64,000 bases of DNA. Source: Aurantiochytrium sp. KH105. Its lineage: Eukaryota > Sar > Bigyra > Thraustochytrida > Thraustochytriidae. The notes under the pieces were generated by a model. The model was not told the origin of the DNA and searched no databases. It saw nothing but the letters and a program-made list of their open reading frames with translations. The DNA lies in contig BGKB01000050.1 of the NCBI GenBank assembly GCA_003116975.1, forward strand, positions 310,001-374,000. Direction: 5' to 3'. Positions 35,822-46,541 of the stretch are shown here, piece by piece (position 1 is the stretch's first letter; each line of letters opens with the position of its first letter). Both the position numbers and the translations under genes were made by a program.

Positions 35822-38491
35822 ATGGCGACGTCAGGCGCGCAAAAGGAGCGTCCCGTCTCGTCGTACTTTTTGCAAACGAAAGGACCCAAGCTGCCTTCAA
35901 GCGCGCAGACAATTCGTGAAGTCTTTGGAGATGCGTCGACACGACAAAGCAGACCGCGCACGGCATCTCCGCGTGCTGCAGAAACACGTTTCCCGGCAAA
36001 AAGGAGTTCGCATGTCCAGGGTGAAGAAGACCCTCGTATTGCAAGGCCAGCCACTGCCAAGCAAGTTCGCAAAAGCTATGCACACCCAAGTCCACGGACT
36101 TTGCGCATGGCACGGCGAAAATCCTCCGTCGTCGATGCAGCCCGAGCGCATGCCGAACTGCTGCAGCGGCCTGATATCGAGTGCAGCAACGTTGACGACC
36201 TACGAACCCAGATGCGAGCAATGCTCCTTGAGCTGCGAAGCCAGAACGTCCAGAGCACAAAACTTGCCCCAAAGCACCATATGGTAAAGGTAAAGCAGGT
36301 CAAGCAAGCCAAGAGAAGTAAAGTCAAGGTCAACCAGCACAAGCACAACAAGAACCCTTTGATAAATGATGCTGCAGTTCCCGTCGTTCTCAATAATGAA
36401 GCTCTGCAGAGTCGCTATTTAGGCCTTCCAACGCCGAGCAAGGTGCTTTCAGACACATCGGCGCCATCCCTAAGCCAAGGTCAGCCTGGGCCCGGCAAAC
36501 CGTCCAGTGATTCGGCTGTGGACCAAGTCGACGACCGAGTCGCCGTCATGCATGCAAGCTATAACGCGATCCACGCAGAGGTCGCCGAGTGGAGGGAAAA
36601 AGTCACGGTTGCAGAAGCGAGGCGAAAGGAAATCAAAGATCTCGCTTCGAGAGAGTCTGAGGCGCGGCAAACACTCGAAGATAGGGTCGCCGAGCTCGAG
36701 TCAGGTCTTCGCGATATTGAGCTCGAAAATGAACGTCTCGTCTCGTATTTACCGCGCATGCAGTACATGCTCTCGCGAGGTATTGAAATTCAGAAAGCGC
36801 GGAAGGCCACTATGGCGGGCCGAATTGACGCCATTCGCGTTCTAGAAGAGGGCAAAGAGGAAGCGCTTTCGCTTTGCAAGTCAACCAAGCGGGAATCTGC
36901 CTCTGTTGTGCAGCAGCGTGATGCCTTGGAAGCCTCACTTGCTGCAACGGAGCGGAAATACTTTGAGGCTCTCGCAGAGCGCCGCGACGAAATTGCCAAG
37001 GTTGATGCTCTCACTGAGCACTTTGCTTCCAGCATCCAAACAATTTTTTCGCGAGGTAAACTTGAAAATGCATCCAGCACAAAAGAGATCACGCAGCAAG
37101 CAAGTGATCAAGATGGGGAGGACACCAATGGCCAAAATGCCGCCAATGTCGACCGCATCGGGGACACGAAGAAGGCCACGTCTACGGAGCGAAAGACGGT
37201 AAAACGAGGCATCCTGGGCGGACGGCACGTTCTCACTGCGGACAGTTCGGGCAATGTGAAGGGTCCGAACAGCACGACGCGCCGAAGCTCGCGCATCAGC
37301 TCTCGCCTCGCAACGCAAGAAATGGCGAATATTGCTTCGATTATGAGCCAGAAAGGTCAACGCGGGAAGCACGCGCTCCAGCAATTGGGCACATCCAAGT
37401 ATGATCCTCGCGAGATTCAGACAATCTTCAAGTCCATTGAGGAGCGCAGCGGCGTAAAGATCATCACGCCTCAAGAGATGCTCGACTGGGCACACACGAA
37501 CCGTGATGTGGAAAACAATATTCGCGAGGAAGAAGCCATTGTGCAGCAGCGTATTCAAGAACTTGCTGCCAGCAAGCATGAACTCACGGGCCAACTGGCT
37601 CTGATTGATCAGAGAGCTGGGTCCACGAACGCAAGGATGAAACATTCGGCATACGAGGATCTGCATCGGGAGATCATTCTGGCCAAAAATCGCAAGCGGG
37701 AGGTCGGCGCGCAGATCAGAGAGCGTCAGAACATGCTCGCAAGCTTTTCCGTATGTGTACAGGGTCTCCGGGACAAGCTTGCCTCGATTTCTCTTGCCGA
37801 GGATTGGGTGAACAAACTCGACTCGTCTATTCACGGTGGTGTTCAGGCGTCATCGCCGGCAAAGATGCAGCGCAAGAATCGGCTTTCGAGCTCCAATATG
37901 CTGGGCGACAGCGCCGTCGCAAGCTCTTTCAGTGGCGGCGAAGTGTCCAAGTCGGCACACTCTACCTCGAGCGTTGTCGGGTGCATGGTTTCCGTTCAAG
38001 AGAAACTGGGACAGATCATGCATCTCTGCGAGCTTGCCGCGCAAGTTGGCCTGCTTGCCCCCGACGGAGCTGACACGCGCGAAAGTGACCAGACTTCAGT
38101 CTTGCGTCGGACCTGGCTCGACCTCAACTGTATTGAAGACCCAAAGGCCTCTACGAACGTTCGAGTTCTTGCGGGTGATCAAGAGGAATTTACGGACGAT
38201 TTCCCAGAGGTACTTGTTCGATCCATGAAGGGGGCAAGCACAATGTCCAAACGTAGCCTCGTGAGCATGGTGAGTGCGGCCCGCGCAGATGAAAGCATGA
38301 AAAGTCGCAAGTCACAAAAGAGTAAAGAACGTCGCATGTGCGCTATTGTCAGCGAAGCGGGAGCAGAGGACACCGACTTTGCCGCCTTACGTGCCAAGAT
38401 CAAATCTGGAGGTGGAAATTTGACACCAACACCCGAAAAGTCGCAATCGAATCATGGCCCCGACCCTAATCACGACAACGCAAAGGAATGA
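35822..38491 (+). CDS. Long coiled-coil protein, possibly related to dynein-arm docking factors
   Basis: 889 residues. The first 240 are basic and disordered, with a Lys-rich run near 160-180. Residues about 250-400 and 515-650 are long coiled coils. The second block begins IFKSIEERSGVKIITPQEML, then EEEAIVQQRIQELAASKHEL; this order (F-x-x-I-x-x-x-x-G-V, then helix with EEE and a leading L-x-x-L) resembles the CCDC151/CCDC63 group of outer-dynein-arm docking proteins. The resemblance is by eye and weak, so the family is an inference. The C-terminal third (about 655-889) is less structured and Ser/Lys-rich, with several R-x-x-S sites. If it is an axonemal protein it would fit a zoospore-forming organism. 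No enzyme or membrane motif is seen. Confidence 0.72.
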   Translation: MATSGAQKERPVSSYFLQTKGPKLPSSAQTIREVFGDASTRQSRPRTASPRAAETRFPAKRSSHVQGEEDPRIARPATAKQVRKSYAHPSPRTLRMARRKSSVVDAARAHAELLQRPDIECSNVDDLRTQMRAMLLELRSQNVQSTKLAPKHHMVKVKQVKQAKRSKVKVNQHKHNKNPLINDAAVPVVLNNEALQSRYLGLPTPSKVLSDTSAPSLSQGQPGPGKPSSDSAVDQVDDRVAVMHASYNAIHAEVAEWREKVTVAEARRKEIKDLASRESEARQTLEDRVAELESGLRDIELENERLVSYLPRMQYMLSRGIEIQKARKATMAGRIDAIRVLEEGKEEALSLCKSTKRESASVVQQRDALEASLAATERKYFEALAERRDEIAKVDALTEHFASSIQTIFSRGKLENASSTKEITQQASDQDGEDTNGQNAANVDRIGDTKKATSTERKTVKRGILGGRHVLTADSSGNVKGPNSTTRRSSRISSRLATQEMANIASIMSQKGQRGKHALQQLGTSKYDPREIQTIFKSIEERSGVKIITPQEMLDWAHTNRDVENNIREEEAIVQQRIQELAASKHELTGQLALIDQRAGSTNARMKHSAYEDLHREIILAKNRKREVGAQIRERQNMLASFSVCVQGLRDKLASISLAEDWVNKLDSSIHGGVQASSPAKMQRKNRLSSSNMLGDSAVASSFSGGEVSKSAHSTSSVVGCMVSVQEKLGQIMHLCELAAQVGLLAPDGADTRESDQTSVLRRTWLDLNCIEDPKASTNVRVLAGDQEEFTDDFPEVLVRSMKGASTMSKRSLVSMVSAARADESMKSRKSQKSKERRMCAIVSEAGAEDTDFAALRAKIKSGGGNLTPTPEKSQSNHGPDPNHDNAKE

Positions 38492-38604
38492 ACCATGATG
38501 TGTACTAACAGTTGCGTCTGATTTTCTGAATTCTCATAAAACAAAATTCTCTTTTTAGTGATGAAGATTGTATGAAGGCTACAGGAAAAACGTCATGATG
38601 TATG

Positions 38605-41319
38605 CTACGCATGACTGAGATCTTGCATCTCCAAAGACTGGTTTGCACCAGACAATCGAAGAAGTGGAGATTCGCTATCTCTTTCCATCGTCCGTGCCGC
38701 GCGAAAGCTTTGTCGAGAGCTCGCAGCGTCGTTTCTGGCGTCACTGGCACTAAGATTGTCGTCGTTGTTGTCGTCGAGAGTTTCGTCCATCCGATCGTCC
38801 ATGCGTTGAAAGTCGTCGAAGTTCTGCAAGGGTTCGAGGCCTTCCGCCCGGCTAATTTGGCGTTGCCGCCAGGCGTGGCGGACGCACACGCCTGCAAAAA
38901 TTGCACAGGTTAAGGATACGCAGGCGACAAGGACCCAGACAAGGCTATAATCCGGAGAGTGGCATCTATTCTTGAAAGTGAAGACCCCGATGGATCTACT
39001 CTTTAGTGGGTCTCCCGCCAAATCATGAATGTACCCTCGAGAGAAATAGAGATTGTACCGACCTTGATCAAATATGCAGTCCGATGCCATGGCCACGTGT
39101 TGCGTTAAATTGAGAACAATGGTGTCGTTCACGGCTGATTCGGACTCAAAGCGAAAAGCTGACGGTGACTCCAAGGTGTCAAAGGTAAGTGTAATCGGGA
39201 CGTCAAAGGTAAATGTAATCGGGAGTTCGAGAAAGTCTTGGTCAGCTTGATGCGGATACACGTTGAGTGATACAAAGGTCAAATGGCGAATAGAACGAGA
39301 AAAGATGAGCCGGATTTCTGCCTGGTCTCCTTTCACCTCTTTCTCAGGCAATGTGCGCACCAATGAGAGCTTCTCGCGCGCGGGAACGCGGAGACAGTGC
39401 TCGGTCGAATCTTGCTCGACGATGACCGGGCCTCCCGCAATATGTTCCATGCTCAAGAGATTCTGGAAGTACCCCCAAACAGAAGAAGTGAAATTTCTCC
39501 GTCCCGCGAGAAACTTGCCGCACTTTGCATGCAGGAGATCAGCAGTATCGCGACAGACACGGAGAGTGCGCGTGCCACTTGCATACGAGAGAAAATCGCC
39601 TTGGTCGGCTCGGCAGTCGAAGCACAAAAGAGGTTCGAGAACCTCAAGACAGGTGTCGATTTCAGTCTGATTTTTCACATGGTCATACATATGCTTTCGC
39701 TTCGCGCTCTCAACACGCTGGCTAACAACAGTGTCAACAAAGTGGTCTGTGCAGCATGAGAGAACGGAGCCGCCTAACGAGCAGAGACCTGATTCTGCCC
39801 GGCGAGGTTTTGGCGATGTGTTCATCTGTCCCTCCGTCTCGTGGTCCCCTGTCAAGTAAAACATGCAGCGTTTTCCGTCATCATAAAACGCTCCACCATC
39901 TTCGACAAAGCGCTGACAAACGTAGGGAAGCGCCAGCTCTGTTCCCTCGGCATAGAGCCAGCTGCCATTCGGATCGAGGCCCGAATCCATGTACAAGTAC
40001 TTGAAATTGTCAGCGGTGCTGTACGAGTCTAGCTCATCGTCGACAAAATTATATGCCCAAAAGTCCGAGGAAGAGTGGTCGATCCACCGATCCTCCAAAT
40101 ATCCAAGCCACGCCTTGGGCGCGCTCCCGTTTGGGTCACCTGCTTTGAAGCTGAGTCTGCTGCCGACAAGAGATTGGAGGAACATGTTGTCGCGTGCCGA
40201 GTGAACAGACGCAAGTTGCATGCCAGCTTTTTCGCATGCAGAGCGCGCCTCAGGCCACCGTTTTGGTTCGTAGTTCACTTTATAGGCTTTGGCACGGTGC
40301 ATAATTTCGGGAGCATCGCTGCGCACGCCGCGACAAACTGCTCCGCCGGCGAATCCTTTGACCGACATCCGTGTTACATTTAGATGCAGGCCATTCGTTA
40401 AAGTGATGCCGACAACGGCCGAGTCATCGTTATCCGTCGCTGAGAGATGTGTCCAGCGCCGATCATTCTCGATATCCACGGTGGCGTTCGCAAACATCCA
40501 AGAGTTCCCAAGATCATGGATCTCTGATACTGATGCACATCGCCACATCGTGTCAAGCATGAATCCATCCGTCGCTGCAAGATAGATCCATTTCATGTTC
40601 GGACTCGTCTGGAAGCTGAGAATTTTGTACGTCTCGAGGGCCAGCCAGTGAGGAGAGTCCATGAGGTTGCTTTCTGATTTGAGTTTCTCGCCATCAGCGA
40701 ATACGTCAACGGAAGCTTGATGAGGCCCGGAAGAATGCATTCCAATGGAGAAGCGCGCCACATCTCCATTATGGAGGGTGACGGAGATACCCCTGTTGGC
40801 ATCCAGTTTTTCCAATTTACCGCTATCTTCCCGGTACACATCGCATGTGGGTATGTGTGCGGCCCCAGATATGCTTTCCACATGTAGGTGGCTATGGAAC
40901 CCCGATGTGATCAGAAGCTTGCAGTTGGCCGCGGAGGTGAAGGTCGCAAGGGCCTTGCGTAATTTTCGGAAGCACTCGCGCGTTTGGCTGTCCAGATTCA
41001 CGAGGAGCACAAAATCCTCGTCGGGAACGACAAAGTTTTTGGCACATGCGTCGAGCTTGATTGTCTCATGTTCATAAAGACCCTCGGCGGGCAAATGGTG
41101 CCTCCACGACTCGAGTAAAGAGCACCGCACCGGCCCACTGCCCCAGCCGGCGCCTGGCGAACGATATTGGATATTAAAGTACGTCTGATCGAGCGGCAAG
41201 GTCCCGCTGTACACGACATCTCCGAACAAGGTCTCGCTGCGCACGACAGCTCCAAGCAAGGTCAAAAGAACCAGCGAGAATTTCGTAATCATCGCGATAG
41301 CGCCGCGTAGGGACGCCAT
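38605..41319 (-). CDS. Type I membrane protein with C-type lectin and Ig-like domains
   Basis: 904 residues from the ATG at 41319, which begins a signal peptide (MITKFSLVLLTLLGAVV). The ectodomain has an unrecognised N-terminal 340 residues, then a C-type lectin fold at about 343-475: EARSACEKAGMQLASVHSAR, AWLGYLEDRWIDHSSSDFW and a closing LPYVCQRF. Near 660-790 a strand-rich segment (AEIRLIFSRSIRHLT, then YIHDLAGDPLKSRSIGVFTF) resembles bacterial SbsA-type Ig-like repeats. A single transmembrane helix (VWVLVACVSLTCAIFAGVCV) lies at about 790-810, followed by a 95-residue cytoplasmic tail ending DLSHA, with Arg and Ser clusters. The many Cys and N-x-S/T sequons fit an exported glycoprotein. 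Sugar or ligand specificity is unknown. The frame is open to 41493, but that leader is not hydrophobic. Confidence 0.85.
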   Translation of the reverse strand: MASLRGAIAMITKFSLVLLTLLGAVVRSETLFGDVVYSGTLPLDQTYFNIQYRSPGAGWGSGPVRCSLLESWRHHLPAEGLYEHETIKLDACAKNFVVPDEDFVLLVNLDSQTRECFRKLRKALATFTSAANCKLLITSGFHSHLHVESISGAAHIPTCDVYREDSGKLEKLDANRGISVTLHNGDVARFSIGMHSSGPHQASVDVFADGEKLKSESNLMDSPHWLALETYKILSFQTSPNMKWIYLAATDGFMLDTMWRCASVSEIHDLGNSWMFANATVDIENDRRWTHLSATDNDDSAVVGITLTNGLHLNVTRMSVKGFAGGAVCRGVRSDAPEIMHRAKAYKVNYEPKRWPEARSACEKAGMQLASVHSARDNMFLQSLVGSRLSFKAGDPNGSAPKAWLGYLEDRWIDHSSSDFWAYNFVDDELDSYSTADNFKYLYMDSGLDPNGSWLYAEGTELALPYVCQRFVEDGGAFYDDGKRCMFYLTGDHETEGQMNTSPKPRRAESGLCSLGGSVLSCCTDHFVDTVVSQRVESAKRKHMYDHVKNQTEIDTCLEVLEPLLCFDCRADQGDFLSYASGTRTLRVCRDTADLLHAKCGKFLAGRRNFTSSVWGYFQNLLSMEHIAGGPVIVEQDSTEHCLRVPAREKLSLVRTLPEKEVKGDQAEIRLIFSRSIRHLTFVSLNVYPHQADQDFLELPITFTFDVPITLTFDTLESPSAFRFESESAVNDTIVLNLTQHVAMASDCIFDQGRYNLYFSRGYIHDLAGDPLKSRSIGVFTFKNRCHSPDYSLVWVLVACVSLTCAIFAGVCVRHAWRQRQISRAEGLEPLQNFDDFQRMDDRMDETLDDNNDDNLSASDARNDAASSRQSFRAARTMERDSESPLLRLSGANQSLEMQDLSHA

Positions 41320-41730
41320 CCTCGCCGCTGCCGTCGCCGCCGCCGCTGCCGCCCTTGTCGCGTCCGGTCGTCCGTGTCGTCCTGGCTGGACGAGACGGCT
41401 TGGCCGCTCACGACTTTCTTGCGCACACAAACGCGACGACTGAAGTCGGGGCCACGTCGGTAGGTCTGCCGGCGAGCGCCCCGTCGCTCCCACGCCGCGC
41501 CGCGTTGAGTCGGGTCAGTCCCGAGGCGAGGTCTTCAAGATTCTGCACGCGAGCGAGCGAGCGAAACGAGCGAGGACCCCGAGATGCAATGAGCACGCTC
41601 TCTCGAGCTCTCTTGGAGAAGGCTTTAAGGCCTTCTACGCCTGGGCCTTCCAGGCCTAGTACTAGCAGTACGTACTCTACCACCATGTTAGCAGAACCTA
41701 TACGAGTAGTAGCACGCACGGCTAGCCTCC
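41320..41730. promoter_or_regulatory. Divergent lectin-protein/flavin-reductase spacer
   Basis: A 411 bp divergent spacer, GC-rich, without clear repeats except an inverted AAGGCCTT-type element near 41621-41660 (GGCTTTAAGGCC, then CTTCCAGGCC). Both promoters must be here. No gene is seen. Confidence 0.5.
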
Positions 41731-42629
41731 ATGGCGACGGCGCCGCATCCGGACGAAGAAGTCACAGCGGCGGACGGCGCCGCGATGCTGGGGCCCGAGG
41801 TGGTGCGACTGCGGCAGGCCAAGCTGCAGTCTCGCGTGCTATACGCGAACCCCGTTTGCATGCTTGTGACTGAGGACAAGGACAAGGCCTCCGGGCGCAA
41901 TGTCATGGTGTGCTCGTGGCTTTCAATGGTGCGTGCATGCGTGCATGAGATGATGCTGCAACGTGATGATGTGATTTAGCCAGACAGTAGCAAAGTTGAG
42001 CTCTGGACAACTGAGATGACTGACATGCCAAGGTCGTACGCGATGCATTCGTATTTGTTGCGTCGGTCCCATCAACAACACAGGTAAATAACGACGGTCT
42101 TGTAATGCTGAGCCTGAATCGGAGACGCTACTCGTGCGGACGCGTCCTCGCAACGCGCAAGTTTGAACTAGCTGTTGCTGGCGCAGATTTGGCGCCTCTT
42201 CTTTTGCGCATTGGCAAGGTGACGGGGCGCGATACCGACAAGTTTGTTGCCATGGAAGGCGTTGACATGGAATGGCGCCCAGTACGCGGTGAAACATCGC
42301 GGTGCGAGCTGGTCAAGGGGTCGATCGCTCGCGTGCGCTGCCACGTCGTTGCACAAAACGAGGATGTCGATGCAGGCCATGTCGTGTTCTTTGCCCAGAT
42401 TGACGACTGTCTCGTCAACGCAGACGCATGGAATGGCAAGCAATTCATGGGTCCTTGCGGATTGCTCAGCTTTTTAGGGTCTCAGGAATTTGCTCTTGTA
42501 AAACGCTTTCCCGACGCGGACGCCGAAAAGGAGACGGATGCGAAGCAAGGGAATGCAGCCGCAAGCACCATGAAAGAGGAAAAGCCCAAGGCATGCACAG
42601 ATCCGGCACAAAGCTTCGGCGCAGAATAG
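41731..42629 (+). CDS. Flavin-reductase-like FMN-binding protein, two exons
   Basis: Exon 1 is 41731-41928 and exon 2 is 42084-42629, giving 247 residues. The fold is the flavin-reductase-like split barrel, which binds FMN or similar cofactors. Exon 1 ends GRNVMVCSWLSM and exon 2 continues in frame VNNDGLVMLSLNRRRYSCGR; this reconstitutes the family's N-x-M-x-x-x-W-x-S then L-V-x-x-S-L pattern. Further on are FELAVAG and, at the barrel end, DAGHVVFFAQIDDCLVNADAW. The C-terminal 40 residues are Lys/Glu-rich and probably disordered. The substrate is not known; oxidoreductases of this fold are varied. The gene is divergent from the lectin-type gene and convergent with the ubiquitin protease, and both convergent partners carry an intron. 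Confidence 0.85.
41929..42083 (+). other. GT-AG intron in the flavin-reductase-like gene
   Basis: 155 bp, phase 0, donor GTGCGT and acceptor CAG. A branch-site-like ACTGAC is at 42019-42024. Without removal the frame stops soon after exon 1, and with removal the flavin-reductase pattern is restored. Confidence 0.85.
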
Positions 42630-42819
42630 CTGCGCATGTGCTGTGGCGAGAAGTCAAAAGGTTGGGAAGCTCTCTACTATTCGCAAGAGGTGCAGAAACA
42701 AAACCGATTTCCCGACAAGCCTTACAAAATAGATTTGTAAACAAGAAAGAGAGACTTTTCAATGAGATGTGCAAAAGACAAAAAAATCCAAAGTCAATAC
42801 AAAACGTAGCTACATCAGC

Positions 42820-45292
42820 CTACTGAGGGAGCGAATAAAACAGCATATACGCCTGATCATCAAGACCATCAGGTGGTCCAGGCATGGTCGTCACTGTGGA
42901 GTCATTCATGAGACGCCACGTGCCGTCAGCAGCCTTGATATGGGCAGTGTAATGACCACCTCGCAAGGATCCTGAATGGCGCACAACGCCAAAGAGCGAG
43001 TACTCGAGGGACTGAGACTCCCGAAACTGATGCCGAATCTCATCCGCCTCTTGAAATTTCTGGCTCACAAAAGGTTCAAGGTCCAGCTTATCACCAAATC
43101 GCACGACAGACGTAATTTTGCTCCCGTCTGCACGAAAGCGCTTGAGATGCAGCACCAAAAGATGCGGCAAGCGTGGTCCGACAAGCGAGATTGTTTTCGT
43201 CGCTGGTCGCAGTTCCTTACATTGAGGGCACTGCCAGAGTTCCTGCGTCATTTTCAATTCGAGCAATCATTATTCGATCATCTTTCGTCAGTATTTTCAG
43301 ACTTAAAGCACACACACAACCTCCCCTTTCCGATCCTTTTGTAGCCAAAGATCGTCACTCTCTTCGAGCGCTTGAACTTACATTGGAGCCAAGATGCTCG
43401 GTCTCCACATACTGCGCAAGGCAGTCTTCGATCGAGAGAAGAGCGTTCCCTATGCCGTTCTCTTGCCGATGCGAAGGTCCGCCAAGGGGCAGACTAAGCG
43501 TCGTGAACACATCAAAGGTTGACGAAACGCGTCTGCACATTTCGCACTCAAGACGTGACTCGAGTTGGCCCTGGAAAAAGTCCAAAATGACCGAGTCGTC
43601 CATCTCGTGCTGTCGGCGCCAAGATTCGGTAGCCCGCGAGATTCGCGAAGACTCCGCAAGCACACTGTCCACCTCGCTATCGCTACTGTCCGCGTAATCC
43701 ATCGCACGCGCGCCAAAGTCTGGCGCCAGCCCAGAGCGCGCTGATTCTTCCGACGGAACGTTGTCCACCATGGTAATATCTGCGTCGAGGGGTGCTGGCC
43801 CCAGCTTGCGTTTCTCTCGATTGTCCCCTGTTCCATGGCCCTGATTCGTGTCGTCATGTACTGCGTTCAAGAGCCACATTAGAAACTCGTGCGCGTCATG
43901 CTGACGTCCATCGCCAAAGATAGGGTTGCGCGAGGCCACAACGCGGAGGAAACCGCCTGGGGTGATGACCGAGTGTTGCGAAGACCAAAGCATGCGACTC
44001 AGATCCCCGCTGGCGAGAGCTACACCTCGCGCAACGGAGCGAGCATCCGTGCCGCCCCTTCTCGACGGATCAACAAGAGATGCGCGAAGGCGAGGCTCGT
44101 CAATCAGGTACGATGTGAGTTTCTGCGCCTGATTGAGACATTGCAGTGTCGCATTCATAAAACATGTGTTGGCCAGGTTTCGAAGACCTACCACGCCAAT
44201 CGTGGCGCTCGAGCGGTTGTCACCAATATTTGCCCGTGCTGCGGTCCGTCCCGCCACTTGCGCGCCAGGGCCGTAGGCAGCATTCCCTTGCTCGCGGGTT
44301 CCCGGGATGATAGCAAAGGCTGACTGCGGTGGCGGCGCAAGCTGGCGGCTGAGCGTCACGGGGCCGCTGCTGATCGGCGTAAAGTCCGCCACGTATCCGG
44401 GTCTCGAAGAGGCGTCACCGAGACTCCCCTTTCGCTTGCGCGAGTCACTGTCCAGAGCTTCCAGCGCAACTCCATTACGCGGACGTTTCTGCGTACCTGC
44501 GCCCGTCCCGGCACCTTGTGAGGATGATGATCGTCTCCGTCGCGGCTGCTCGTGAGGCCAAGTACCGTCTTCGCGGACGATCTCAACAAGAATCCGCGCC
44601 AAGTCATTGTCATCGCACCAAGGAGCATCAGCAACGCGCGAAGTTTGCTCTTTGTCCGCGTAAATTCGTACAAAGTCGCCACCGTAAAGGCGGCCGTAAA
44701 GTCGGCACGTCTCGTGTGAGGTGAGATCCATGGCTAGCGATTTTGAAAGCTCACCGCGCAAATAGGTGTCAAAAGCTTGAACGGAGCTGGTGCGACTGAC
44801 AAAGAGTCTTTGCACAAAATCATCGCGCCATGTGCCCGTAATCGGGTCTGCTAACGAGGCATTGACCTGGACAGGGTAAATGTCAAGCTCGGGAGGCTCA
44901 CCATTTGCACTTTGCACCACCTCGCGTGGTAGCTCGGGCCCGCCGCCGAAAATCTCTGCTATGAGGTTCCAGGCATCAGGTCCTACGGCCTGAAAGTCAA
45001 AGTTTTCGACAAGGCGCGCCTTCACGGCGCAAAATACGCCCCCCGCGTCTTGATGTTCTCCATCGGCGAGGATAAGGTCGCTGTTGTCCACAGGTCCCGG
45101 GTCGCTGATCTGGCCCTTGGCGAACTTGCGCCAGCGCGAGAACCACCTCGCCGAGACGAGGTAGAAGTGGGTACCGGGCTGCGCCTCTCGGGGCGTCTTG
45201 CTCAGGAGGCTCTCCAGCTTCGCCGCGACCTCGTCGCGGGTGTGCAGCGGCCCCGCGGCGGTCGCCGCCTGCGCTTTGGGCCCCGCGGGCAT
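42820..45292 (-). CDS. Ubiquitin-specific protease with N-terminal DUSP domain, two exons
   Basis: Exon 1 is 45292-43382 and exon 2 is 43242-42820, joined to 777 residues. The protein removes ubiquitin from substrates. Residues 18-150 are a DUSP domain (YLVSARWFSRWRKFAKGQ, then PGPVDNSDL), as in USP4/USP15. A linker follows, then the USP catalytic domain: Cys box GLRNLANTCFMNATLQCL with nucleophile Cys377, FGDGRQHDAHEFLMWLL, LECEMCRR beginning a Cys pair, CPQC in exon 2 completing the Cys4 zinc site, and the His box SLRGGHYTAHIK with Asn further on in WRLMNDSTV. All key residues are present. The joining point splits the zinc-finger/finger region. The start at 45292 is just before the DUSP domain. 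USP15 subfamily membership is inferred from domain order. Confidence 0.88.
43243..43381 (-). other. GT-AG intron in the ubiquitin protease gene
   Basis: 139 bp, phase 0, donor GTAAGT (from 43381) and acceptor CAG (to 43243). An ACTGAC branch-like motif is at 43292-43287, about 45 nt before the acceptor. It is required to join the two halves of the catalytic domain. Confidence 0.88.
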
Positions 45293-46166
45293 GCGAGCCT
45301 CCCTCGCGCGCCAGCCTCGATCGGTCGGAGCGCCCTGCTCCGTCCCTCGCGGGGCCGCGTCGACTCGGGGCCCGGGCCTCGCCGCGCGCGCGGTCGCGGG
45401 CGCGGGCGCGCTAGCCTCCCGCCGCCGGCCCCGAAGCGCGAAGCGCGAAGCGCGAAGCCGTCGTTGGGCTCTGCCGCCGGGACTTGCGACGACGAATCGA
45501 GGCGAGGGAGGCGCCGATTCGGGGGCCCCCGGGAACCCCGATTGCGCGCTTCATGTGGCGATGCGGATCCGGGGTCATAGGTGGAGCTGTAGCAGCAGCA
45601 GCAGCTGCTGGAGCTGGAGCTGGAGCTGGAGCTGCAGCTGGTGCTGGAGCTGGCGAGGAGGAAGGCGGTGGCTATGGTGTAGGGCTGTGGCGTCTGATGG
45701 TTGATTCGTCTCGCCGAGCCGGTTCGGTAGAGGCTGGCCGGATGCGCTACGATGGCGCCTGCGAGGACGGCCCGCACAGTGCAGAGCAGTGCGAACTGGT
45801 TCGAGTTCACGTAACGTAACAAACGGAGCTTGGTGAGTGAACGAACTGCAGGGCTTGCAGACTTGCGTGCTTGTTGTTTGCTGTTTTGTAGCAGCCGCGA
45901 GAAGGAGAGGAGAGGAGAGAGAGAGAGAGCACGCGAAGCCGACGCTGGCGGCGTTTCCGAGGCCAGCCGAGTGAGTCATAATTCCGAGATATTGTTGGCT
46001 CGTACCGGCCGCGACCTTGTTTGCGCGCGAGTTTATTACATGTCATGCCGGGTTTGATTCGTGAGTCTCATCAGAGGCAGCAAAGCCTTCATGCCTTCTC
46101 CTCCGCAAGCAAGCCTCAGCCAAGCCAGGCTCGTATGAATCACATCTATCTACAACTAACAAGTAG

Positions 46167-46167
<1 letters not shown>

Positions 46168-46216
<49 letters not shown>
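46168..46216. repeat. (CAAG)n tetranucleotide repeat
   Basis: About 12 nearly perfect CAAG units, transcribed as part of a 5' region if the HEAT gene starts this far upstream. Confidence 0.9.
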
Positions 46217-46280
46217 GCCAGGCAGACCAAGACACCAAGCAAGCATCCTCAGCCATCTCGTCTCATTCTACCAGCCGACC

Positions 46281-46314
46281 AGCCAACCAACCAACCAACC
46301 AACCAACCAACCAA
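46281..46314. repeat. (CCAA)n tetranucleotide repeat
   Basis: Eight CCAA units in a row, 65 bp downstream of the CAAG array. Confidence 0.9.
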
Positions 46315-46500
46315 TGTGCACATCCTTTCTCGTTGCCTTGCTCTTGTTGTTGCATCCAGACTCCGTCCGCGCCAACTTGCCTCGAAGCGTCCAAGCCTCG
46401 TCCATTCCGGTGGCCTCCTCACTGTCAGTCAGCCTGACTGAGACTGAGAGTGGCAGGCAGACAGACGAGACTCGCTACACGCCACTGTGCACCTTGCGCC

Positions 46501-46541
46501 CTTCTTTCTTTCTTTCTTTCTTTCTTTCATTCTTTCTTTCT
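46501..46541. repeat. (TTTC)n repeat
   Basis: An interrupted TTTC array inside a longer pyrimidine-rich stretch that ends near 46600. Confidence 0.85.

Noticed and set aside
36935-37834. A 299-codon minus-strand open frame opposite the second coiled-coil gene
   Set aside because: It has no motif, and the opposite strand shows consistent heptads.
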